Positions 58,122 to 64,000 of a stretch of 64,000 bases of DNA are shown in pieces (position 1 is the stretch's first letter; every line of letters starts with the position of its first letter). A program made the translations under genes and the position numbers. The stretch covers positions 1 to 64,000 of the forward strand of contig JADJUP010000056.1 in assembly GCA_016716965.1 (NCBI GenBank), in the 5' to 3' direction. This DNA comes from Sulfuritalea sp. Lineage in GTDB: Bacteria; Pseudomonadota; Gammaproteobacteria; Burkholderiales; Rhodocyclaceae. A model generated the notes under the pieces. It saw only the letters and a program-made list of their open reading frames with translations. It searched no databases and had not been told where the DNA came from.

Positions 58122-59906
58122 TCATTCGTCCACCCCGCCCAGATAGGCTTCGAGCACTTTCGGATTGGTCTGGATTTCCTGCGGCAGGCCCTCGGCCAGG
58201 TATTCGCCGAACTCCATCACCAGCACCCGGTCGGCGAGGCCCATGACGAAATCCATGTCGTGCTCGACCAGCAGGATGGCCATGCCTTCGCCGCGCAGCT
58301 TGGCCAGCAGGTCGGCAAGCGCGCGCTTTTCGAGGTGGCGCAGGCCGGCCGCCGGTTCGTCGAGCAGCAGCAACGTCGGATCGCTGGACAGGGCGCGCGC
58401 GATCTCGACGATGCGCTGCTTGCCCAGCGGCAGGCTGCCGCAGGTGTCGAACAGGTGCTCGCCGAGGCCGCAGCGCTGCAACTGGTGCGCCGCTTCCCAC
58501 AGCAGGCGGCGTTCCTCCTCACGGTCGAGGCGCCAGGCGGACTGGACGAAGTTCTTGCGCCCGCGCAGGTGGGCGCCGATGGCGGCGTTCTCCAGCACGG
58601 TCATGTCCTGGTTGAGGCGGACGTGCTGGAAGCTGCGGCTCATGCCCAGCTTGGCGATCGCGCGCGAGCCAAGATGTTCGATGCGCTGGCCCATGAAGCG
58701 GATCTCGCCCTCGGTGGCGGGATTGACGCCGGAGATGCAGTTGAACAGCGTGCTCTTGCCGGCGCCGTTGGGGCCGATCAGTGCCATCACTTCGCCGGCG
58801 CGCACGGTCAGGTTCATCTGGTTGTTGGCGACCAGGCCGCCGAAGCGCTTGGTGACATTGACGACCTGCAGCACCTCGCTGCCGCGCTCGGGAACGTCGC
58901 GCCGCGGCAGCGGCAGCGCCGGCTCGACGGTTCGCGTCAGTTCGCGCGCCGGAACGGCGATGGCAAATGCGCGCATCAGGATCGGCCACACGCCGTCGCG
59001 GGCGCGGTGCAGGACGATGATGGTCAGCAGGCCGAACACCACCATCTCGAAATTCCCCGTGGCGCCGATCAGCTTTGGCAACTGGTCCTGCAGGAATTCC
59101 TTGAGGAAGCTCACCGCGGTGGCGCCGAACACCGCGCCCCAGACCGCGGCGGCGCCGCCCAGTACGGCCATGAACAGGTATTCGATGCCCTGGCCAAGCG
59201 AGAATGGCGTCGGATTGACGAAGCGCTGCAGGTGGGCGTAGAGCCAGCCCGAGACACAGGCGAACTGCGCCGCGATCATGAACAGCACCATGCGGTAGCG
59301 CAGCGTGTTGATGCCCATCGCCTCGGTCATGGTCATCGCGCGCAGGCTGCGCATGGCGCGTCCCTCGCGCGAATCGAGCATGTTCTGGGTGGTGACGATC
59401 GCCGCCAGCAGGGTCGCCCAGATCACATAGAAGAAAGCGCGACTGGAACCCAGTTCTAGGCCGAACAGGTCGACCGGCGGGATGCCGTCGATGCCGCCGT
59501 GGCCGCCCAGCGCTTCCAGGTTGCCAAACATGAAGTAGAGCGCGATGCCCCAGGCGATGGTGCCCAGCGGCAGGAAATGGCCCGACAGGCGCAGGGTGAT
59601 GAAACCCAGCGCCAGCGATACGGCGGTGGTGAATACCATGCCGACGATCAGCGTGCCCCAGGGCGACATGCCGTGGCGCGTGGTGAGGTAGGCCGTGGCA
59701 TAGGCGCCGAGGCCGACGAAGGCCGCCTGGCCGAAGGAAGTCAGTCCGCCGATGCCGGTCAGCAGCACCAGGCCCAGCGCCACCAGGGCATAGAGGCCGA
59801 TGTAGTTGGCCAGTGTCACGGTGAATTGCGCGGCGAGCAGCGGCAGCAGGCTCATCGCGATGGCGAAGGCGAGCATGGTGCGCATGGGAGTCAGGAAGCG
59901 GGCCAT
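58122..59906 (-). CDS. LivM-LivG fusion (ABC permease-ATPase)
   Basis: Residues about 1-310 are a LivM-type permease with eight or more helices (LANYIGLYALVALGLVLLTGIGGLTSFGQAAFVGLGAYATAYL). Residues about 345-594 are a LivG-type ATPase: GPNGAGKSTLFNCISG, LGMSRSFQHVRLNQDMTVLENAAIGAHL, LPLGKQRIVEIARAL (signature reads LPLGKQ instead of LSGGQQ), LLLLDEPAAGL and LLVEHDMDFVMGLADRVLVMEFG. Normally these are two proteins. The fusion is intact in one frame. It overlaps LivH by one base and precedes the G/C tract. Confidence 0.9.
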   Translation of the reverse strand: MARFLTPMRTMLAFAIAMSLLPLLAAQFTVTLANYIGLYALVALGLVLLTGIGGLTSFGQAAFVGLGAYATAYLTTRHGMSPWGTLIVGMVFTTAVSLALGFITLRLSGHFLPLGTIAWGIALYFMFGNLEALGGHGGIDGIPPVDLFGLELGSSRAFFYVIWATLLAAIVTTQNMLDSREGRAMRSLRAMTMTEAMGINTLRYRMVLFMIAAQFACVSGWLYAHLQRFVNPTPFSLGQGIEYLFMAVLGGAAAVWGAVFGATAVSFLKEFLQDQLPKLIGATGNFEMVVFGLLTIIVLHRARDGVWPILMRAFAIAVPARELTRTVEPALPLPRRDVPERGSEVLQVVNVTKRFGGLVANNQMNLTVRAGEVMALIGPNGAGKSTLFNCISGVNPATEGEIRFMGQRIEHLGSRAIAKLGMSRSFQHVRLNQDMTVLENAAIGAHLRGRKNFVQSAWRLDREEERRLLWEAAHQLQRCGLGEHLFDTCGSLPLGKQRIVEIARALSSDPTLLLLDEPAAGLRHLEKRALADLLAKLRGEGMAILLVEHDMDFVMGLADRVLVMEFGEYLAEGLPQEIQTNPKVLEAYLGGVDE

Positions 59907-59907
59907 C

Positions 59908-60951
59908 TCAGTGCTCCTCCTCGTCGTCGATATGGTGAGTGGTCAGCGACTGGTAGAGCAGGACCGGCAGGATCAGCGTGAAGACGATGACTTCCTTGTA
60001 GGCCGATGCATAAAACGATGAATAGGATTCGAGCAGGCCGACCAGGATCGCGCCGGCGGCGGCCAGCGGGTAGGAGGCCAGTCCGCCGATGATGGCGCCG
60101 ACGAAACCCTTGAGGCCGATCAGGAAGCCGGTGTCATAGTAGATCGTGGTGATCGGTGCGATCAGGATGCCGGAGAAGGCCCCGACCAGTGCAGCCAGCG
60201 TAAAGCAGAGCTTGCCCGCGAGGTCGGCGGAAATGCCCATCAGGCGCGCCCCGGTGCGGTTGATCGCGGTGGCGCGCAGCGCCTTGCCGTAGATCGAGTG
60301 CTCGAAGAACAGCGCCAGTCCGGCGATCAGCAGCGCGGCGATGCAGACGATCCAGATCGTCTGGTACTGGATGTAGGCCGGACCCAGCGTCACGCCGCCA
60401 TCGGTGAAGGCCGGGATGCGGCCGCCCTCCGCGCCGAAGAAGAACAGGCCCATGCCGACCATGACGAAATGCACCGCGACGGCGACGATCAGCAGCAGCA
60501 GCACGCTGGCTTCCGCCACCGGCTGGAAGGCCAGGCGATAGACCTGCGGCCCCAGCGGCACCACGAAGCCGAGCGCGATCAGGACCTGCACCGGATAGGC
60601 GAGGTCTTTGAGCGGCAGGTAGCGCACCACGATCATCGCCAGGATCGGCAGCACCGCATTTTTCAGGATGATCATCGGCAGGCGTGCCGGGGCGCCCTCG
60701 CGCAGTGCCGCGACGCTATCGACGATGGCCACGGCGACGCCCAGCGTCACCACCACCCACATCGTCGGCGGCAGGAAGCCGGCATTGACGGCGGCCATGG
60801 AAAGCGCGCCGTAGGCGACGAATTCTCCCTGGGGAATGAAGATGACGCGGGTGACGGCGAACACCAGCACCAGCGCCAGCGAGAGCAGCGCGTAGATGGC
60901 ACCGTTGGTGATGCCATCCTGGGCCAGCAACAGGGCGATGGAACCGTCCAC
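59908..60951 (-). CDS. livH: LivH-type ABC transporter permease
   Basis: The 347-residue protein has about eight helices, with the family start GITNGAIYALLSLALVLVFAVTRVIFIPQGEFVAYGAL and the permease loop FTLAALVGAFSGILIAPITTIYYDTGFLIGLKGFVGAIIGGLASYPLAAAGAILVGLLES. It is longer than typical LivH (about 300) owing to a middle insertion. It is first in the Liv-catabolic transcript on the minus strand; its promoter must lie in the gap divergent from the MarR gene. Confidence 0.9.
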   Translation of the reverse strand: MDGSIALLLAQDGITNGAIYALLSLALVLVFAVTRVIFIPQGEFVAYGALSMAAVNAGFLPPTMWVVVTLGVAVAIVDSVAALREGAPARLPMIILKNAVLPILAMIVVRYLPLKDLAYPVQVLIALGFVVPLGPQVYRLAFQPVAEASVLLLLIVAVAVHFVMVGMGLFFFGAEGGRIPAFTDGGVTLGPAYIQYQTIWIVCIAALLIAGLALFFEHSIYGKALRATAINRTGARLMGISADLAGKLCFTLAALVGAFSGILIAPITTIYYDTGFLIGLKGFVGAIIGGLASYPLAAAGAILVGLLESYSSFYASAYKEVIVFTLILPVLLYQSLTTHHIDDEEEH

Positions 60952-61127
60952 GCCGGATTACCGCAAGGACGAGCGCAGTGCGATCGTCGTTTTGTCTGCC
61001 ATGCCCATCCACTCCTCCGGCGTTCTTTTGGCCCGTATCCTTCGGTCCGGCGGCATCTTTTCGTGCCTGGGGGACCGCGGGTGAGGAGCGGATTCTGCGG
61101 ATGATGCGTGTCGATGTCAACCTGTTT

Positions 61128-61136
61128 TATATCGAA
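61128..61136. promoter_or_regulatory. TATATCGAA operator-like site 1
   Basis: Nine-base AT-rich element also found, inverted, at 61234 and again near the gentisate gene at 62687. Rare by composition in this GC-rich DNA. Confidence 0.45.
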
Positions 61137-61233
61137 CTATTAAAAATTGATGAAAATAACGATTCTCTAATATATTGGTTTGCTTATATTTTTTGTGCAA
61201 TACAGCAATAAGTGGATGGCGCAGGGAAACTTG

Positions 61234-61242
61234 TTCGATATA
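61234..61242. promoter_or_regulatory. TTCGATATA operator-like site 2
   Basis: Reverse complement of site 1, located in the MarR leader just before the start region. Confidence 0.45.
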
Positions 61243-61268
61243 GAATCAAGCATCGATTTGCCTTCAGG

Positions 61269-61748
61269 ATGCCTGCGTCGAACGCCATGCCAGCCAGCCG
61301 CAAACCCCCTTCCATCGGATGCCTCGGCGACCATGTCGGGTTCCACCTGCGGCTTGCGCAGCTGGCCGTGTTCGAGCACATCGGCAAGACGCTCAAGGAA
61401 ATCGACGTCACGCCGGCGATCTTTTCCGTTCTCGAAGTCCTGCACCAGAACGACGGCATCACGCAGTCGAAACTGGCTGCGGCGGTCAGGCTGGAACGTT
61501 CCTCGGTGGTGCCGCTGCTCGACAAGCTGGCGAAGCGCGGCCTGGTCGAGCGCCGCGCCTCCACCACCGACCGCCGCCACAACCATCTGCATCTCACCGA
61601 TGCCGGCCGCGAACTGCTGGCCGAGGCGCTGCGCCGCGCTTCGCAGCACGAGAAGGAAGTCTGCAAGCCCTTCACGATTGCCGAGAAGAAGCTCCTGCTG
61701 GAACTCCTGAGCCGCTTCCGGCCGCAGAAAAAAAACGAAGCGACGTAA
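61269..61748 (+). CDS. MarR-family regulator
   Basis: MarR winged helix: DHVGFHLRLAQLAVFEHIGKTLKEIDVTPAIFSVLEVLHQNDGITQSKLAAAVRLERSSVVPLLDKLAKRGLVERRASTTDRRHNHLHLTDAG. The DxRxxxLxLT wing is canonical. The start could be ATG 61269 or 61287. MarR repressors such as those of hydroxycinnamate catabolism sense the CoA thioester. Divergence from the Liv/CoA-ligase operon makes that operon the likely target. Confidence 0.85.
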   Translation: MPASNAMPASRKPPSIGCLGDHVGFHLRLAQLAVFEHIGKTLKEIDVTPAIFSVLEVLHQNDGITQSKLAAAVRLERSSVVPLLDKLAKRGLVERRASTTDRRHNHLHLTDAGRELLAEALRRASQHEKEVCKPFTIAEKKLLLELLSRFRPQKKNEAT

Positions 61749-61754
61749 GCCGCT

Positions 61755-62654
61755 TCAGGGCGCGTCCGACAGCAGGTGCGACACCAGGCGCCGCAACCAG
61801 CGGTTGCCTTCGTCATGGTGGTAGCGCTCGTGCCAGTGCTGCTTGACCTCATACTCCGGCAGCGGGAAGGGTACCGGCAGGAAGCGGAACGCGCCGCGCC
61901 CCTGCAACACCTCGCCCAGCCGTTGCGGTACGGTCAGCAGCAGGTCGGTATGCTCGATGACGAAGGCGGCGCCGAGGAAGCTCGGGATCTTCAATGCGAT
62001 GCGGCGCTTGATGCCCTGGCGCGCGATCTCGCGTTCGAGGAGGGTCGGCGCCGCTCCTGAGGAACTGATCACCGCATGGTCCTCGGCTTCGAAGCGGGCC
62101 AGGTCGAGGCTGTCGCCGATGCGCGGATGGTCGCGCGCCACCATGCAGACGAAGCTCTGCACGAACAGCGGCTGCTGGTGGAAGCCGGCTTCAAGTTGCG
62201 GCAGGAATCCCACCGCGAGGTCGGCCTCGCCGCTTTCCAGCAGGCGTGCCGTGTCGTCGCTCATGGGGACGATCTCGATGCGGATGCCGGGCGCGGTTTC
62301 GCGCAGCGTTTCCCACAGGCGCGGCAGCAGCACCAGCTGGCTGATGTCGGTCATGCAGATGCGGAAGTTGCGATCCGAGGTCGCCGGGTCGAATTCGCCA
62401 CGATGGCCGAGCACCTTTTCCACGGCGGCCAGCACCTCGCGCACCGGCTGCACCAGGCCTTCGCTGAAGGGCGTGGGTTCCATGCCGTTCGAGGTGCGCA
62501 CGAACAGCGGGTTGCCGAAATGGTGGCGCAACTTGGCCAGCGCAACGCTGACCGCCGGCTGTCCGAGGTCGAGCGCATCCGCCGCCGCGGTTACGCTGCG
62601 CGTCTTGTAAATCGCGTCGAACACCATAAGCAGGCGGAAATCGATTGTTTCCAT
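61755..62654 (-). CDS. LysR-family regulator of the gentisate genes (NahR/NagR-like subgroup)
   Basis: HTH METIDFRLLMVFDAIYKTRSVTAAADALDLGQPAVSVALAKLRHHFGNPLFVRTSNGMEPTPFSEGL: the RSVT.AA..L.L.QPAVS.AL and LFVRTxxGMxPTP spacing is that of the NahR/LinR/DntR subgroup, which respond to hydroxylated aromatic acids. The effector domain fills the rest (300 residues). It is divergent from gentisate 1,2-dioxygenase and converges with the MarR gene. A dyad in the shared promoter is a likely site. Confidence 0.87.
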   Translation of the reverse strand: METIDFRLLMVFDAIYKTRSVTAAADALDLGQPAVSVALAKLRHHFGNPLFVRTSNGMEPTPFSEGLVQPVREVLAAVEKVLGHRGEFDPATSDRNFRICMTDISQLVLLPRLWETLRETAPGIRIEIVPMSDDTARLLESGEADLAVGFLPQLEAGFHQQPLFVQSFVCMVARDHPRIGDSLDLARFEAEDHAVISSSGAAPTLLEREIARQGIKRRIALKIPSFLGAAFVIEHTDLLLTVPQRLGEVLQGRGAFRFLPVPFPLPEYEVKQHWHERYHHDEGNRWLRRLVSHLLSDAP

Positions 62655-62675
62655 TCAGGGCAGCTTTATACGAAC

Positions 62676-62695
62676 TTCGAATACTCTATATCGAA
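62676..62695. promoter_or_regulatory. Dyad in lysR-gentisate dioxygenase gap
   Basis: TTCGAATACTCTATATCGAA has TTCGA and TCGAA arms. The right half carries TATATCGAA, shared with the MarR region. It lies 22 bases from the lysR start, a usual position for a LysR autoregulatory site. Confidence 0.5.
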
Positions 62696-62807
62696 ATTCA
62701 CGGATTTACTGGCCAAACGGCCCCGTCTACTATTCGCTTCTTTGAATAACGCAGCAATGTCGTGAGCCACTGGATCTCGCCATTGCACGGCCGACCAAGG
62801 AGTGAAG

Positions 62808-63845
62808 ATGGACGAACTGGGGCGCCTCGAAGACCTGCCGGAAGACTACCGTGCGGCATTGACCGAGAAAAACCTCGTGCCTCTGTGGCCCAGCCTGCGC
62901 GCCGTGCTGCCGCGCGGCAAGCCGGCGATCCGGACGCAGCCGACCTTCTGGTCCTACCAGGGGCTGCGCCCGCTGCTGATGCGCGCCGGCGAACTGACGC
63001 CGATCGAAAAGGCCGAACGCCGCGTGCTGGTGCTGGCCAATCCGGGCCACGGCCTGGAAAAGATGCAGGCCAGCTCCACCATCTATCTGGGCATGCAGTT
63101 GCTGCAACCCGGCGAATGGGCGCCGTCGCACCGCCACACGCCCAATGCCGTGCGCATGATCGTCGAGGGAGTCGGCGCCTACACCACGGTGGAGGGCGAG
63201 AAATGCCCGATGAGCCGCGGCGACCTGATCCTGACCCCGACCGGCATGTGGCACGAGCACGGCCACGACGGCAACGAACCCGTGGTCTGGCTCGACGTGC
63301 TCGACCTGCCCATCGTGTATTACTGCGAGGCGTCCTACGTCGTCGAGGGCAAGGCGCAAACCGTCACCGCCGAAGCCGTCGAGCAGGACTTCCAGCGCGG
63401 TGGCGTGCTGCCGGCGCCGATGTTCAAGCGCAGCGGCAAGACATTTCCGATGCTGCGCTATCCCTGGGCCGACGTGCGCCGCACGCTGGAATCCATGGCC
63501 GCGCGACAACCCGGGATCGAGGCGGTGCAGGTCGCCTACGTCAATCCCGAGAACGGCCACGACTGCCAGCGCATCCTCGGCTACTCGGCCCTGATGCTGC
63601 GTCCCGGCGAGCGCCTGGCAATGCCGGCACGCTCCACCGCGATGGTTTTCCATCAGATCGAGGGCAGCACCGAAGTCACCGCCGCCGGACAGGCATTCCG
63701 CCTCGCCGACGCCGACACCTGCTGCATTCCCGGCTACGAGCCGATCACGCTGCAGAACCTCGCCGCCGATCGGCCCTCCTTTGTCTTCATCGCCGACGAC
63801 GCGCCGCTGCAGAAAAAGCTCGGCGTCTACGAAATCAGAAACTGA
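62808..63845 (+). CDS. Gentisate 1,2-dioxygenase
   Basis: AAGGAG precedes the ATG by five bases. The 345-residue protein is a bicupin: WSYQGLRPLLMRAGELTPIEKAERRVLVLANPG, the metal histidines in SHRHTPNAVRMIVEGVGAYTTVEGEKCPM, and GMWHEHGHDGNEPVVWLDVLDLPIV. The second cupin lacks the His set. It opens the gentisate ring to maleylpyruvate using Fe(II). It is divergent from the NahR-like LysR gene and is followed by a FAH-family gene. A maleylpyruvate isomerase is not within the window. Confidence 0.93.
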   Translation: MDELGRLEDLPEDYRAALTEKNLVPLWPSLRAVLPRGKPAIRTQPTFWSYQGLRPLLMRAGELTPIEKAERRVLVLANPGHGLEKMQASSTIYLGMQLLQPGEWAPSHRHTPNAVRMIVEGVGAYTTVEGEKCPMSRGDLILTPTGMWHEHGHDGNEPVVWLDVLDLPIVYYCEASYVVEGKAQTVTAEAVEQDFQRGGVLPAPMFKRSGKTFPMLRYPWADVRRTLESMAARQPGIEAVQVAYVNPENGHDCQRILGYSALMLRPGERLAMPARSTAMVFHQIEGSTEVTAAGQAFRLADADTCCIPGYEPITLQNLAADRPSFVFIADDAPLQKKLGVYEIRN

Positions 63846-63856
63846 AACGAGAAAAC

Positions 63857-64000
63857 ATGACTACCCCCACGTACCTGTTCGTTCCGCCCGCTATTCCATC
63901 GTTGCCGGTGCTCGGCACCGGCGCCCGCTTCCCGGTCAATCGCATCTTCTGCGTCGGCCGCAACTACCACGCGCATGCCGTGGAAATGGGCCGCCCGGTG
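63857..64000 (+). CDS. Fumarylacetoacetate-hydrolase-family protein, probably fumarylpyruvate hydrolase (5' part only)
   Basis: The visible 48 residues (MTTPTYLFVPPAIPSLPVLGTGARFPVNRIFCVGRNYHAHAVEMGR) match the start of the NagK-type fumarylpyruvate hydrolase, with FPVxRIxCVGRNYxxHAxEMG diagnostic of the FAH domain. The gene begins 11 bases after gentisate dioxygenase and is cut by the window edge. It would split fumarylpyruvate into fumarate and pyruvate. Confidence 0.85.
   Translation, partial: MTTPTYLFVPPAIPSLPVLGTGARFPVNRIFCVGRNYHAHAVEMGRPV

Larger units (their letters stand above)
60952..61268. other. Divergent promoter region of Liv operon and MarR gene
   Basis: About 317 bases, AT-rich from 61125 to 61215. 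Two inverted copies of TTCGATATA flank the MarR promoter: TATATCGAA at 61128-61136 and TTCGATATA at 61234-61242. No other gene seen. Confidence 0.5.

Noticed and set aside
56688..59459. Very long plus-strand ORF over the Liv genes
   Set aside because: It is antisense to intact genes, crosses the G/C tract and has no family similarity; high GC gives long shadow frames.

Overview
The window looks like a high-GC betaproteobacterial chromosome, most likely a denitrifying, aromatic-degrading member of the Rhodocyclales. The evidence is protein style and gene content: cd1 nitrite reductase, NsrR and CcoG, SHP/diheme cytochromes, a Liv-type ABC transporter beside CoA-dependent aromatic genes, and gentisate dioxygenase. 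No rRNA, tRNA or CRISPR array was recognised.

Region 1 (1-17000) is mobile or formerly mobile DNA. It holds a decayed MobH/TraI_2-type relaxase, a TraF-like S26 peptidase, an SRAP protein, a secreted HEXXH metalloprotease, an IS91-type transposase remnant, and an FlhD/FlhC-like pair divergent from an XRE repressor, the arrangement of the SetC/SetD-SetR switch of SXT-type integrative conjugative elements (ICEs). Also present are a ParDE module, several small hypothetical genes, a pRiA4b ORF-3-like gene with two frameshifts, an IHF remnant, AP2-like, KTSC and thermonuclease genes, and a MerR regulator coupled to a VIT/vWA protein.

Region 2 (17700-28400) is electron transfer. A PhoQ/PhoP-type two-component system with a PepSY protein diverges from SHP (DUF1924), diheme cytochrome, a second PepSY protein and a ferric-reductase-like flavocytochrome. 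Three nearly identical 11-bp-spaced repeat boxes mark a probable regulon of this response regulator. A three-gene operon follows: flavin/2Fe-2S reductase, membrane cytochrome and octaheme cytochrome c.

Region 3 (28600-41900) has a minimal tyrosine recombinase, a TetR-controlled ABC exporter operon with a frameshifted adaptor, and a denitrification/microaerobic block: CcoG, a DnrO-like protein, a ferredoxin reductase carrying half a DUF59 domain, a frameshifted nsrR, an IS5-family element, nirS (one active-site His replaced by Gly) and a Crp/Fnr regulator fused to two PilJ/NarX-like P-boxes.

Region 4 (42000-50100) holds a second TA pair, a LysR regulator, a lipoprotein aminopeptidase, an esterase, a WS/DGAT acyltransferase and an acyl-CoA dehydrogenase.

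Region 5 (50200-64000) is a catabolic cluster. Two 4HBT thioesterases, SDR, amidohydrolase, crotonase, feruloyl-CoA-synthetase-like ligase and a Liv-type ABC importer (with a fused permease-ATPase) run on the minus strand. They diverge from a MarR regulator. A LysR regulator follows, divergent from gentisate 1,2-dioxygenase and a fumarylpyruvate-hydrolase-like gene cut by the window edge. The likely flow is import, CoA activation, side-chain removal, thioester hydrolysis and gentisate ring cleavage. The true substrate is not determined by the sequence.

Two cross-cutting features deserve attention: an interspersed ~20-bp motif, GTGTCGCC(A/G)GCGCCGACTTT, present in about eight copies inside unrelated genes and between genes; and single-base frameshifts in several otherwise good genes together with long G/C tracts, which may partly be assembly or long-read errors.
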